A stretch of 64,000 nt of DNA, taken from positions 124,001-188,000 of the forward strand of contig CAVRIV010000005.1 of assembly GCA_963721335.1 (NCBI GenBank). The letters run 5' to 3'. This document shows, piece after piece, positions 53,801 to 63,500 of the stretch. Numbering within the stretch: position 1 is the stretch's first letter; every line of letters starts with the position of its first letter. The DNA is from CAVXDY01 sp963721335 (GTDB lineage: Bacteria; Actinomycetota; Thermoleophilia; Miltoncostaeales; Miltoncostaeaceae). The notes beneath the pieces are model-generated. The model did not search any database. It was not told the origin of the DNA and saw nothing but the letters and a program-made list of their open reading frames with translations. Made by a program: the position numbers and the translations under genes.

Positions 53801-53910
53801 CGGCGGCCAGCCCCGCCGAAGGCGGGAGCCGCCGGTCCGCAAATGCATCCGGCCAGGATGCATTTGGCGTCGAGCCGGCCCCGCTTAAGAGGGCCGGCTT
53901 ACGCTAGGTC
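53801..53910 (-). repeat. Three-hairpin dispersed repeat, copy 2
   Basis: The minus strand repeats the element at 11501-11600. Hairpin 1 is AGCCGGCCC with GGGCCGGCT (53899-53891 with 53881-53873), around the same CTTAAG loop. Hairpin 2 is CAAATGCATCC with GGATGCATTTG (53866-53856 with 53850-53840) around TGGCC. Hairpin 3 is CCCGCC/GGCGGG around TTC. Stem bases differ from copy 1 but still pair. The element starts on the pyrD stop codon. The 53645-53800 stretch next to it shows no gene that I can support. Confidence 0.8.
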
Positions 53911-55041
53911 CCTGCCCACGATCTCGCCCACGTGCCGCACGCCCTCGCGGTCCATGCGGGCGAGAAGGCCGGCCGCGATGGAGCGCGCCGTGCCGGGGCC
54001 GCCGTACACGAGCCCCGTGTAGACCTGCACCAGGGACGCGCCCGCCGCCAGCTTCTGCCAGGCGTCGTCGGCGTCGAACACGCCCCCCACCCCCACCACC
54101 ACCAGGCGGCCGCCCGCCCGCTCGGCCACGCGGCGCACGAGGGCGGTGGAGCGCTCGCGCAGCGGGGCGCCCGACAGGCCGCCCTCCCGCACGGTGAGCT
54201 CGGGCGGCGAGCGGAGCCCGTCGCGGGAGAGGGTGGTGTTGGAGACGATCACGCCGCCCAGGCCGCGGTCGAGCGCCAGGTCGACCGCCGCGTTGACCTG
54301 CTCGTCGGAGAGGTCGGGGGCCAGCTTCACGAGCACGGGGCGCCGCGCCGGGCCGCGGGTGCGGGTGATCCCGCGGTTCACCTCCTCCACGGCGTCCAGG
54401 ATCTCGCCCAGCGGCCCGGTGGCCTGGAGGTCGCGCAGGCCCGGGGTGTTGGGCGAGCTGACGTTGATCGCGACGTAGTCGGCGTGCGGCCACAGGCGGG
54501 CGAGGCTCGCGGCGTAGTCGCCCGCCGCCCGCTCCGGCGGAACGACCTTGGACCGGCCGATGTTCACCCCCAGCGGGACCCGGTGGAGCCCCCCGCGGCG
54601 CTCCCATGAGGCCAGCCGCTCGGCCGTGCCCTCGGCGCCGTCGTTGTTGAACCCGAGCCGGTTGATGAGCGCCCGGTCGGCGGGGAGGCGGTGGATGCGC
54701 GGCCGGGGGTTCCCGGGCTGTCCCAGGGCGGTGACCGTGCCGATCTCCGCGAAGCCGAAGCCGAGGGCCGGCCAGGCCGGCACCGCTCGCGCCCGCTTGT
54801 CGAAGCCGGCGGCCAGGCCGATGGGGTTGGGGAAGCGGAGGCCGAGCAGCGTCTGCTCCAGCCGGCCGTCGCCGTCGGGGGGGCCGGGCATGCGCGCCAG
54901 GACGGGCGCCGCCCTGCTCAGCAGGGCCAGCGAGAGCTCGTGCGCGCGCTCGGGATCGAGGCGGAACAGGAGCGGCCGCAGGGTGGCCGCGTAGAGGCCG
55001 CCACGCCGCTCCTCACCCGAAGTGGTGGTGCGGGACGCCAC
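53899..55041 (-). CDS. pyrD: Dihydroorotate dehydrogenase (quinone), class 2
   Basis: Oxidises dihydroorotate to orotate in pyrimidine synthesis, passing electrons to quinone. The 380-residue protein starts at a GTG at 55041. The N-terminal helical part (LYAATLRPLLFRLDPERAHE) that docks on the membrane is present. Core motifs are PNPIGLAAGFDK, the FMN-binding VAINVSSPNTPGLRDLQ with the class 2 catalytic Ser in NVSSPNT, and GLSGAPLRERS. The TAA stop is inside the conserved AGCGTAA start of the repeat element. It ends 5 bases from a MarR-type gene on the same strand. Confidence 0.95.
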   Translation of the reverse strand: MASRTTTSGEERRGGLYAATLRPLLFRLDPERAHELSLALLSRAAPVLARMPGPPDGDGRLEQTLLGLRFPNPIGLAAGFDKRARAVPAWPALGFGFAEIGTVTALGQPGNPRPRIHRLPADRALINRLGFNNDGAEGTAERLASWERRGGLHRVPLGVNIGRSKVVPPERAAGDYAASLARLWPHADYVAINVSSPNTPGLRDLQATGPLGEILDAVEEVNRGITRTRGPARRPVLVKLAPDLSDEQVNAAVDLALDRGLGGVIVSNTTLSRDGLRSPPELTVREGGLSGAPLRERSTALVRRVAERAGGRLVVVGVGGVFDADDAWQKLAAGASLVQVYTGLVYGGPGTARSIAAGLLARMDREGVRHVGEIVGRDLA

Positions 55042-55046
55042 CGTCG

Positions 55047-55562
55047 TCAACCTCCGGTGGGCGGTGGGACGCCGCTCGCCTCCGCCTCGTCCTCCTGAAG
55101 CGCCGCCGCGAAGGCCGCGAGCCCGTCGAGCACCGCGCGGCGGCCGTCGTCGTCGAGCCGCTCGACCAGGCCGCGCAGCCGCGCCCGCACGATCGCCCCG
55201 GCCTCCTCCGCGACCGCCCGGCCCTCGTCGGTGAGACCCACCGGGCGGCGGCGGCGATCGTCGCCCGGCGCGGGGGTGGTCCGCTCGACCCATCCCGCCC
55301 GCTCGAGCGACTGCACCATGCGGGTCGCGGTGCTGATGGCGACGCCGGTGGCGGCGGCCACCTCGGACACCGCGAGCGGCCCGTCGGCCAGGCTGAGCAG
55401 GGTGATGTGCTGAGGCGCGGTCAGCCGCTCGCCCGGCGTCGCGCCGGCACGGCGGCGCTCCTGGCGGGCCAGGATCAGCGGCACCACCCGGGCGCGCAGG
55501 TCCGCGAGGGCGTCGACGACGGTGTCCAGGTCGGTCTCGGTCAGCGGTTGTATCCTGCAAAC
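55047..55562 (-). CDS. MarR-family transcriptional regulator
   Basis: A repressor-type winged-helix protein of about 165-170 residues. The DNA-binding region reads APQHITLLSLADGPLAVSEV and TATRMVQSLERAGWVERTT, with the DRRRRPVGLTDEGRAV wing. The start is uncertain. The frame is open through the intergenic region to a rare start near 55560, or a CTG near 55535 (LTETDLDTVV). It diverges from an MFS efflux gene, the usual target of such regulators, and a dyad lies between them. Confidence 0.85.
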   Translation of the reverse strand, partial: VCRIQPLTETDLDTVVDALADLRARVVPLILARQERRRAGATPGERLTAPQHITLLSLADGPLAVSEVAAATGVAISTATRMVQSLERAGWVERTTPAPGDDRRRRPVGLTDEGRAVAEEAGAIVRARLRGLVERLDDDGRRAVLDGLAAFAAALQEDEAEASGVPPPTGG

Positions 55563-55564
55563 AA
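55548..55564. promoter_or_regulatory. Candidate MarR operator dyad
   Basis: TTGTATCCTGCAAACAA has dyad symmetry at six of eight positions. It sits exactly between the MarR-type gene and the start of the MFS gene, where a shared operator is expected. Its last base is the A of the MFS start codon. Confidence 0.4.
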
Positions 55565-57066
55565 TGGCGGCCGGGGACCGAACGATGCCTGACGGGGGGG
55601 CGAGGGTCGAGCACGGGCGCGCGCGCCCGTCGCTGACGCTCGGCGTTCTCGCGATCGCCAGCATCTCCTACGTGCTCCAGCAGACGCTGGTGGTGCCGGC
55701 GCTGCCGACCATCCAGGACGACCTCGACACGACCAACACCTGGACGACGTGGGTCTTCACCGGCTTCCTGCTCACATCGGCCGTGGCCACGCCGCTGCTG
55801 GGGAAGCTCGGGGACACGTACGGGAAGAAGCGGCTTCTGGTCATCGCCATGGCGATCTTCGCCGTCGGCACCGTCGCGGCCGCCCTGGCCGACTCGATCG
55901 CCCTCCTGATCGCGGCGCGCGCCCTGCAGGGCGCGGCCGGCGCCATCTTCCCCCTGTCGTTCGGCATCATCCGCGACGAGTTCCCCCGCGATCGGGTGGG
56001 GATGGGACTCGGGCTGCTGTCGGCCACCTTCGGCGTGGGGGGCGCGCTCGGCCTGGTGCTGAGCGGGGTGATCCTGGAGAGCCTGCACTGGACCTGGCTC
56101 TTCTGGATCGGCGCCGTCCCGGTCATCGCGGCGCTGCTGCTGGTGTGGAGGATGGTCCCCGAGTCGCCGATGCGGACGCCCTCGCGCATCGACTGGCGCG
56201 GCGCGGTCACGTTGTCGGCCGGCCTCGTCGCCCTGCTGGTGGCCCTCAGCGAGGGCGAGAGCTGGGGCTGGCTGAGCGCGACGACCCTCGGCGTGGGCCT
56301 GGGCTCGCTGGTCATCCTCGCCCTCTGGGTGCTGGTGGAGCTGCGCGTGCCCGAGCCGATGGTTCAGATCGGGATGATGCGCGACCGGGCCGTCTTCTGG
56401 ACCAACATCGTCGCGCTCATCGCCGGCTTCGCGATGTTCGGCACCTTCCTGCTCGTGCCGACCTTCGTTCAGATGGGCGCCGGCCTCCCGGCCGGGCTCG
56501 CGGCCCAGGTCTCGTACGGGTTCGGGGCCAGCGTGATCGTGGCCGGCCTCTACCTGCTCCCCTCCTCGGTGGTGATGCTGGTGGTGGGACCGGTCGGCGG
56601 CATCCTCGAGGGCCGCGTCGGAGCGCGGGTGCTCACCGGCGTGGGGTGCGCGGTGCTCGGGCTCGGGGGCTTCGTGCTCGCCCTGGCCCACACCACCGGC
56701 GCCGAGATCGTGCTCGCCATGGTCCTCGTCGGAGCCGGGGTGGGCCTGGTCTACGCGATGCTGGCCAAGCTGATCGTCGACTCGGTGTCGCCCGAGGTGA
56801 CGGGCATCGCGCTCGGCATGAACACGGTCATGCGCACGATCGGCGGGGTGGTCGGCGGCCAGGTGGGCGCGGCGATCCTCAGCGCGGTCACGATCGGCCC
56901 CTCCGGGCTCCCGGCCGAGAACGCGTTCACCGTCACCTTCCTGATCTCCGGCGTCGCCGCCTTCCTGGCCGTCCTCTGCACGTGGCGCATCCCGCGCCGG
57001 ACGCGGGAGGCCGTCGTCACCCGGGAGGAGCTCGGCCGGCTCGAGGCCGCGTCCGTGGCCGACTAG
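55564..57066 (+). CDS. DHA2-type MFS drug efflux transporter (EmrB-like)
   Basis: A 500-residue transporter from the ATG at 55564 (a second ATG at 55585 is also possible). It has about fourteen membrane segments. Motifs are the loop GKLGDTYGKKRLLVIAMAI and the fifth-helix signature GAIFPLSFGIIRDEFPRDR with GVGGALGLVLSG. A divergent MarR-type gene probably represses it. The stop shares CTAG with that of the convergent MFS gene. The substrate is unknown. Confidence 0.9.
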   Translation: MAAGDRTMPDGGARVEHGRARPSLTLGVLAIASISYVLQQTLVVPALPTIQDDLDTTNTWTTWVFTGFLLTSAVATPLLGKLGDTYGKKRLLVIAMAIFAVGTVAAALADSIALLIAARALQGAAGAIFPLSFGIIRDEFPRDRVGMGLGLLSATFGVGGALGLVLSGVILESLHWTWLFWIGAVPVIAALLLVWRMVPESPMRTPSRIDWRGAVTLSAGLVALLVALSEGESWGWLSATTLGVGLGSLVILALWVLVELRVPEPMVQIGMMRDRAVFWTNIVALIAGFAMFGTFLLVPTFVQMGAGLPAGLAAQVSYGFGASVIVAGLYLLPSSVVMLVVGPVGGILEGRVGARVLTGVGCAVLGLGGFVLALAHTTGAEIVLAMVLVGAGVGLVYAMLAKLIVDSVSPEVTGIALGMNTVMRTIGGVVGGQVGAAILSAVTIGPSGLPAENAFTVTFLISGVAAFLAVLCTWRIPRRTREAVVTREELGRLEAASVAD

Positions 57067-58286
57067 GCGCCGGTGCTGGAGGCGAGCACGTCGGGGCTGA
57101 CCGGCGCGGGCGGCACGTAGGGCACGACCTCGCGGAAGAGGCGCCGGCCCACCAGCAGGACGAAGCCGGCGATGCCGATGGCGACGAGCGAGAAGATGAA
57201 GAGCGTCGTCGTGAGGCCGATGGCATCGCCCATGTAGCCCAGCGCCACGGTGGGCACGGTGCCGAGGTAGGCGCACATGTAGAGCAGCGACATCAGCTTG
57301 CCGCGCTCCTGGATCGGCACGATCGTGCCGCAGATGACCGTGCCGCCGTAGAGGATGAAGCCGTTCATGATCCCGATGGCGGCCGCGGCGCCCACCACCA
57401 GCGCGACCGAGTCCACCTCCGCCGAGGCCACGATCAGCAGCGACAGGAGCGACGAGGCGGTCGCCCCGATCGCCACCGCTCGTCGCGGGTCGAGCCCGCG
57501 CCCGATGAAGGGGGCGAGGCCGCCGAGGGACAGGGTCAGGAAGCCGATCGCCCCGACGATCGCCAGGTTGTGCACCCCGAGGGTCTCGACCACGAAGATC
57601 GGCACCACGGACAGCAGGGTCCCCTCGATGAAGCTCATCATGAAGGTGGCCGGCGCCACGTAGGTGAGAAAGCCGAGCGCCTGTCCCTGCGGCACCCCGA
57701 TGCGGATGCGGAAGGGCCCGGGCTTCGCCTTCCGGAAGAGGGTCTCGCTGGCCGAGGCGACCGCGATCATGCCGATCACCATCAGGGCGATGTGGCCCCA
57801 GAAGGGGGTGTGGCGCGGCGCCGGCCCGTACTGGGCCGCGATGCCCGCGAGCCCCGGCCCGAGGCCGAAGCCCACGCGGAAGAAGACCCCCGCCAGGGCG
57901 GCCGCGAGGGCCTTGCTGCCCGCGCGCGCGTGGTCCACGACGAACGCCGAGCCCACACCCAGGAAGCCCCCGATGGCGAGGCCCTGGAGCACCCGGCCGG
58001 CGAACAGCAGCGGCACCGACTCGGCCAGGGCGAACACCAGGGAGGCGAGCGTCATCACCGCCATCGCGGGGAGCAGCAGCCTCTTCCGGCCGAGGCGGTC
58101 GGCGAGGTTCCCCGCGATCAGCATCGTGGGGCAGACCGTCACCGTGTAGGTGACGAAGAGCAGGGTGGCCGTGCCGGTGGAGAGGCCGAAGTCGCGCTGG
58201 TACAGCGGCAGCAGCGGCGTCAGCGTGCTCGTCCCCATGGTGAGGACGAACAGCCCGATGAGGGCCTTCCACGATCCCGACGTCAC
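57063..58286 (-). CDS. MFS transporter of the sugar/drug efflux type
   Basis: A 407-residue transporter, intact, from a GTG at 58286 (MTSGSWKALIGLFVLTMGTS). Twelve hydrophobic segments are apparent. The loop after helix 2 is GNLADRLGRKRLLLPAM and helix 5 is QGLAIGGFLGVGSAFVVDHA. It is divergent from a TetR-type gene 99 bases away, so repression by that protein is likely. Its substrate is unknown. Confidence 0.88.
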   Translation of the reverse strand: MTSGSWKALIGLFVLTMGTSTLTPLLPLYQRDFGLSTGTATLLFVTYTVTVCPTMLIAGNLADRLGRKRLLLPAMAVMTLASLVFALAESVPLLFAGRVLQGLAIGGFLGVGSAFVVDHARAGSKALAAALAGVFFRVGFGLGPGLAGIAAQYGPAPRHTPFWGHIALMVIGMIAVASASETLFRKAKPGPFRIRIGVPQGQALGFLTYVAPATFMMSFIEGTLLSVVPIFVVETLGVHNLAIVGAIGFLTLSLGGLAPFIGRGLDPRRAVAIGATASSLLSLLIVASAEVDSVALVVGAAAAIGIMNGFILYGGTVICGTIVPIQERGKLMSLLYMCAYLGTVPTVALGYMGDAIGLTTTLFIFSLVAIGIAGFVLLVGRRLFREVVPYVPPAPVSPDVLASSTGA

Positions 58287-58339
58287 CCTGGGAGCCCCCC
58301 GCCGTCTCTCGCGCCGGTCGCCACCCGGGAAAAATACCA

Positions 58340-58362
58340 GACGGTTCAGTTCTGTAATCCTT
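58340..58362. promoter_or_regulatory. Candidate TetR-type operator between MFS and TetR genes
   Basis: The 99-bp divergent gap contains CAGACGGTTCAGTTCTG, whose outer CAGA/TCTG arms are complementary, in an AT-richer patch that starts AAAAATACC. Position fits an operator controlling both genes. Symmetry is only partial, so this is tentative. Confidence 0.3.
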
Positions 58363-58385
58363 GCGGCGATGGTAGCCTCGCCGCC

Positions 58386-58985
58386 GTGAGCGCGAACCCC
58401 CCCGAGATGGCGGTGGCACCGCGCCGCGGGCGCCCCCGCTCGCCCGAGGTCAACGCCGCCATCCTCGACGCCGCGCTGCGGCTGCTGGCGGCCGAGGGCT
58501 ACGCGCGGATGAGCATGGACGGCGTGGCCGGCGAGGCGGGCGTGAGCAAGGCCGCGATCTACCTGCGCTACCGGAGCAAGGCCGACCTGGCCACCGCCGC
58601 GCTCGCCCGGCTGCGGGAGAGCGGCCGGCCCGAGCCGACCGGCGACCTTCGCGCCGACCTGACGGCCCAGCTCCGCCAGCTGCGCACGAACGCCGAGCGG
58701 GTGTCGGCGATGGCCCTCGTCGGCACCTGCCTCACCGAGGAGCAGCACACCCCCGAGCTCCTCACGCTCTTCCGCGAGCGCACGCTGCAACCGCGGCGCG
58801 CGCTGCTGCGCGAGATGCTCGGCGCCGCGCGCGAGTCGGGCCGGATCGATCCCGACGCGGACATCGATGCGGCGGTGGACCTCTTCATGGGCGCCTACCA
58901 GACGCGCTACCTGTCGGGCGAGCCCTTCGGCGAGCGGTGGGAGGAGCGGGTGGTGGACGCGCTCATGCGAGCCGTCGGCGGGTGA
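58386..58985 (+). CDS. TetR-family transcriptional regulator
   Basis: A 199-residue repressor from a GTG at 58386. The N-terminal helix-turn-helix reads AAILDAALRLLAAEGYARMS, then MDGVAGEAGVSKAAIYLRYR. The C-terminal half is a TetR_C ligand-binding bundle (RRALLREMLGAARESGRIDP). It is transcribed away from an MFS transporter and is followed, with 7 bases between stop and start, by an M29 aminopeptidase on the same strand. Confidence 0.93.
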   Translation: MSANPPEMAVAPRRGRPRSPEVNAAILDAALRLLAAEGYARMSMDGVAGEAGVSKAAIYLRYRSKADLATAALARLRESGRPEPTGDLRADLTAQLRQLRTNAERVSAMALVGTCLTEEQHTPELLTLFRERTLQPRRALLREMLGAARESGRIDPDADIDAAVDLFMGAYQTRYLSGEPFGERWEERVVDALMRAVGG

Positions 58986-58992
58986 GGCCGCG

Positions 58993-60201
58993 CTGAGCGA
59001 CGCGCGCGTCGAACGCCTGGCGGACCTCGCGGTGAGGGTGGGGGCGAACGTCCAACCCGGCCAGGTGGTGGCGGTGAGCGGGCGCTCGGGCCAGGAGGAC
59101 CTCACGCGCGCGGTCGCCGAGGCCGCCTACCGCCAGGGCGCGCGCTACGTGGACCTGTCCTGGTTCGACCCCCACGTCAAGCTGGCCCGGCTGCGTCACG
59201 CCCCGGAGGACACGCTCGACTGGGTGCCGCCCTGGCTCGGCGCGCGCGCCACGACCCTCGGCGAGATGGCGGCGGCCATGATCGCCCTCACCGGCCCCAC
59301 CACGCCGGGCCTCTACGACGGCGTGGACCCGGCCCGCGCGGGCCGGGACCGGCTGCCCGCGGTCCGCGAGGTGACGGACGTGGTCATGGCGGGGGAGGTC
59401 AACTGGACCGTGGTGCCCTGCCCCAACCCGGCCTGGGCCGCCCTCGTCCACCCGGACCTCCCCGCCGAGGCCGCCCTCGAGCGCCTCTGGGAGCAGATCG
59501 CCCACATCTGCCGGCTCGACGAGCCGGACCCGGCCGCGACGTGGCGCGCGCGCGGCGAGGAGCTCGAGGCCACGGCGCGGCGTCTCGACGCCCTGCGCCT
59601 GTCGGCCCTGCGCTTCACGGGCCCCGGCACCGATCTCACGGTCGGCCTCCTGCCCGGATCGCGCTGGCTGGGCGGCGGCGCGCGGCGTCGCGACGGCCTC
59701 CCGCACCTGCCGAACATCCCCACCGAGGAGGTGTTCACCACGCCGGACCCCGAGCGCACGGAGGGCATCGTCACCGCCACCCGGCCGCTCGACGTGGGCG
59801 GCAGCGTCGTCCGCGGGCTGCGGGTCCGCTTCGCCGGCGGCCGGGCCGTGGAGATCGACGCCGACGAGGGCGCCGGGGTGCTCCGCTCACGGGCGGCGGT
59901 CGACGACGGCGCCTCGCGCCTCGGCGAGGTGGCCCTGGTCGACGGCAGCGGGCGGATCGGGCCCCTCGGCACGGTCTTCTACGACACCCTGCTGGACGAG
60001 AACGCCACCAGCCACATCGCCCTGGGGGCCGGCTACCCGACGGGGGCCGACCCGGCCGACGCGGACCGGATCAACCAGAGCGCGATCCACATCGACTTCA
60101 TGATCGGCGACCCCGCCGTCACCGTGCTCGGCGTGGATGCCGAGGGCCGGGAGTCGCCGGTGCTGGAGGGCGGCGCCTGGCGCGGGGCCGCCGCCCCGTA
60201 G
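58993..60201 (+). CDS. M29-family aminopeptidase
   Basis: A leucyl-type metallo-aminopeptidase of about 402 residues, intact. Metal ligands are recognisable: Glu in IPTEEVFTTPDPERTEG, Glu in DADEGAGVLRS, His in NATSHIALGAGYPTG with a nearby Tyr, and His/Asp in SAIHIDFMIGDP. The GVDP and EVNWTVVPCPNPAWA blocks are typical. The start is uncertain. A CTG at 58993 (LSDARVERLADLAV) is preceded by GGGTGAGG, and no ATG or GTG is in frame near it. Dual-metal enzyme acting on short peptides in the cytoplasm. Confidence 0.88.
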   Translation: MSDARVERLADLAVRVGANVQPGQVVAVSGRSGQEDLTRAVAEAAYRQGARYVDLSWFDPHVKLARLRHAPEDTLDWVPPWLGARATTLGEMAAAMIALTGPTTPGLYDGVDPARAGRDRLPAVREVTDVVMAGEVNWTVVPCPNPAWAALVHPDLPAEAALERLWEQIAHICRLDEPDPAATWRARGEELEATARRLDALRLSALRFTGPGTDLTVGLLPGSRWLGGGARRRDGLPHLPNIPTEEVFTTPDPERTEGIVTATRPLDVGGSVVRGLRVRFAGGRAVEIDADEGAGVLRSRAAVDDGASRLGEVALVDGSGRIGPLGTVFYDTLLDENATSHIALGAGYPTGADPADADRINQSAIHIDFMIGDPAVTVLGVDAEGRESPVLEGGAWRGAAAP

Positions 60202-60210
60202 GGCCGGAGG

Positions 60211-61853
60211 TCAGCCTCTCGCCCCGAGAGGGGCGGGCCGGATCGACGACGCGATCAGCACCCGGTCGCGACCCGCGCGTTTGGCGCCCATGAGCGCCTC
60301 GTCGGCGGCCCGCAGCACATCGTGGAACGCCTCCTCGGGTCCCGCCTCGGCCACGCCGACGCTGCAGGTGAACTCCGGCACCTCGCCGTTCAGGAGCGCC
60401 GCCTGCACGGCCGTGCGGACGCGCTCCATCACCTCCGCCGCCTCGCCCGTGGAGCAGCGGGGGAAGATGACCACGAACTCCTCTCCGCCGTGGCGTGCCA
60501 CGATGTCCTGGCCGCGGACCGCCTCCCCCATCGTCCGCGCGAAGAGACGCAGCGCACGGTCGCCGGTCTCGTGCCCGAATGAGTCGTTGAGCAACTTGAA
60601 GTGGTCGAGGTCGGCCATGGCGACGACGAAGGGGATGCCGGTGCGTCGAAGGTCCTGGACCCGGTCCTCGAGGCTGCGACGGTTGAGAAGGCCGGTCAGG
60701 GGGTCGGTCGAGGCCTGCAGCTGGCTCTGGGACATCGCACGGATCACGCCGAGGCGCGAGCCGATCTGGGTGCCGGTGGTCTCGAGCGCGTCGCGCGCGG
60801 CGTTGGCGGGCGGGTGTCCGACGGGGCCGGTCGCGTGCAGGACGCCGATCGTCCTGCCGAGGATCGACACGGGTGTGCAGACGGCCGAGCAGGGGCCCCC
60901 CGGACGATCACGGAGCCTGGGGCAGGCGCCGACGGCCTCGCTCGAGGGGAAGACCACCGCCTGGCCTCGCCTGACGGCCGCACACGCCCGAGGGGCGTCG
61001 ACCGGACATCCCGGACCGGCGGGGTCCGGACCGGCGACCAGCGCGCGATGCAGGTGCGCCTGGCTCGAGTCGGCGAGGAGCAGCTCCGCGGGGACCCCCG
61101 GGCACGCCTGGCCGAGCGCGCGCCCGACGACCTCGAGCGCCTCGTCCTCGGTGTCGGCCATCTCGAGCGCCTCGTGGAAGCGGCGGCGATACGTCTCTCG
61201 GGCGCCGGCCCGGCGCAACGGACGGATCACGAGGAACCACAGACCGAGTGCCCCGGCCCCGAACAGGCCGGTGAGCACGACGACGATGAAGGTCGTGCGC
61301 GCGTCCCGATAGTCCGCCTGGCCCGCTGCGAGGGTGGCCTCGGCCTCGGCCTGCTCTTCCGCCTGGAGCTCGTCCAACCCCTCGTGCAGGGCCTCGAAGC
61401 TCACGTCGGCGGGTCCGGTCAGGATCGCGATCCCCCTCCCTCCGTCACCGCTCCGGCTGAAGGCGAGGAACGGGCTGCTCTGGCGCACGTAGCGTCGCCA
61501 GATCGAGATCAGGCGGCGGGCCTCCTGGCGCTCGTCCGACTCGGGCGCGATCCGTTCGTAGTCCTCGAGCCCCATGACGACGACGCTCCCGAGCCTCGGA
61601 AGCTCGGTCTCGAGGCGGTTCTTCCCGGCCGGCGAGGGCTCGACGAGGTGGCGCAGCTGCATCTGCCGGTACTCCTGCAGCGAGGTCTGCGTCGCGGCGC
61701 TCCGGTCAGCTCCGGGATGTTGTTCCCGGCGATGCGCTCTGCCCGTTGGCTCAGATCGTCCATCAGCGACAGGGCGAAGACGCCCAGCCCCACGATCACC
61801 AGGAGGAGGGATCCGAATCCGGCGAGGAGCCGTGGGCTGAGATGTGAGGTCAT
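60211..61853 (-). CDS. Diguanylate cyclase with cysteine-rich GAF domain (frameshifted)
   Basis: A membrane sensor of about 547 residues that would make c-di-GMP. From the ATG at 61853 there is a membrane helix (LLAGFGSLLLVIVGLGVFAL) and a helical extracellular part, broken by an indel near 61700. Next come a second membrane helix (FIVVVLTGLFGAGALGLWFL) and a GAF-like domain. That domain carries Cys residues in GCPVDAPRACAAVR, GACPRLRDRPGGPCSAVC. The GGDEF domain begins DPLTGLLNRRSLEDR. The active site is GGEEF, and RGQD five residues before it is an inhibitory I-site. Both catalysis and feedback inhibition are thus predicted. Confidence 0.9.
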
Positions 61854-61937
61854 GGTGGGGCGTCGCCCGGGTGCGCCGGGCGCGCACCTCCCGTATCGGC
61901 GGGAGGGCAGGGCAATCAAGGTGAGCGGTGCGGCGGC

Positions 61938-63412
61938 CTACTCGCCGCGCCAGGGCCGCTCGAACGGCAGGCGCCAGGTGTGCGGGGCGATCAGGGCGTT
62001 CATCGCCTCGGCGGGGCCCCACGAGCCCGGGGCGTAGGGCAGCACCGGCGGCGGGTCGTCCAGGAGCGGCTGGGAGATCTCCCAGAGGCGCTCGATGCCC
62101 TTGGAGCTGGCGAACAGGGTGCGGTCGCCGATCATCGCGTCGTGGATCAGGCGCTCGTAGGCCTCCAGCATGTCCACCGCGCCCTCGTCCTCGTGCAGCG
62201 AGAACTGCAGGCTCTGCTTGGTCAGGCGCATCCCGGGTCCGGGGCGCTTGCCGTAGAACGACAGCGACAGCCGCGAGACGTCGGCCAGGTCGAAGGTGAG
62301 GTGATCGGGGCCGAAGTCGCCCACGCCCGACCCCTCGGGGAACATGCTGCGCGGCGGCTCCTTGAAGGCGATCGAGATGATCCGCGCCCCGTCGCCCATG
62401 CGCTTGCCGGTGCGGAGGAAGAAGGGGACGCCCGCCCAGCGCCAGTTGTCGATCTCGCACCGCAGCGCGACGAAGGTCTCGGTGTCGGAGTCGTGCGCGA
62501 CGCCCGTCTCGGAGCGGTAGCCCTCGTACTGGCCGCGCACGACGTTGGCCGGCTCGATGGGACGCAGCGAGCGGAAGACCTTGTCCTTCTCCTCCCCGAT
62601 GGCCGTCGGCTCGAGTGCGGTGGGCGGCTCCATCGCCGTGAAGGCGAGCACCTGGAGCAGGTGGGTGACCACCATGTCGCGGTACGCGCCGATGCCCTCG
62701 TAGAAGGCGGCCCGGGTGCCCACCGAGAGCGTCTCGGGCACGTCGATCTGGATGTGGTCGATGTGGTGGCGGTTCCAGATCGGCTCGAAGAGGCCGTTGG
62801 CGAAACGCAGGGCGAGGATGTTCTGCGCCGCCTCCTTGCCCAGGAAGTGGTCGATCCGGAAGACCTGGTCGTCGCGGAAGACCCTCTTGACGGCGTTGTT
62901 CAGGCGCCGCGCCGAGGCGAGGTCCGTGCCGAACGGCTTCTCCATGACGATCCGCGCGTCCTGCACCAGGTGGGCCGCGCGGAGGGTGCGCACGACCGAC
63001 GGTGCGGCCGACGGAGCGGACGCTCAGGTAGTGCAGCAGCCGCGACCGGCCCCCGATCTCGCGCTGCGCCAGTCGCCACGGCGCTGAGCGAGGGCCGTCG
63101 GGCCCCTGGCGCAGGTCGACGTAGGAGAGCCGCCAGGCGAAGTCCTCCCACTGGCGCGTTCGACGCCGGGTGGCGGCCGAACTCGTCCCAGGCCGCCCGC
63201 GCCCGCCGCCGGAACTCGTCGTCGTCGATCACCTCGAGGGCGGTGCCCACGATGCGGCAGTCGGCCATCAGCCCGTGGGACGCGAGGTGCATCAGCCCCG
63301 GCAGCAGCTTGCGGCGCGCCAGGTCGCCCGTCGCTCCGAAGAGGACGATGACGTACGGCTCGAGCGCGGGGACGGCCGAGGCCGCCGCGTCGCCGGGATC
63401 CTCGGCGGGCAT
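61938..63412 (-). CDS. zwf: Glucose-6-phosphate 1-dehydrogenase (frameshifted)
   Basis: The first enzyme of the oxidative pentose phosphate pathway, about 491 residues from the ATG at 63412. The NADP loop is VLFGATGDLARRKLLPGL. Later blocks are VMEKPFGTDLASARRLN, the active-site RIDHFLGKEAAQNIL, and NRHHIDHIQIDVPE. Indels between about 63170 and 63000 scramble the region around YVDLRQGPDG and RLLHYLSV. The rest is intact to the end WRLPFERPWRGE. The partners pgl and gnd are not in the window. Confidence 0.95.
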
Positions 63413-63500
63413 CGCGCGCACGCTACGCGCCGCGGCGGCGGGCGATCAATGGCCGCGGGGCGAAAGAAGCGGCGTCGTTACACCCGGCCGGTCGGCGCCC

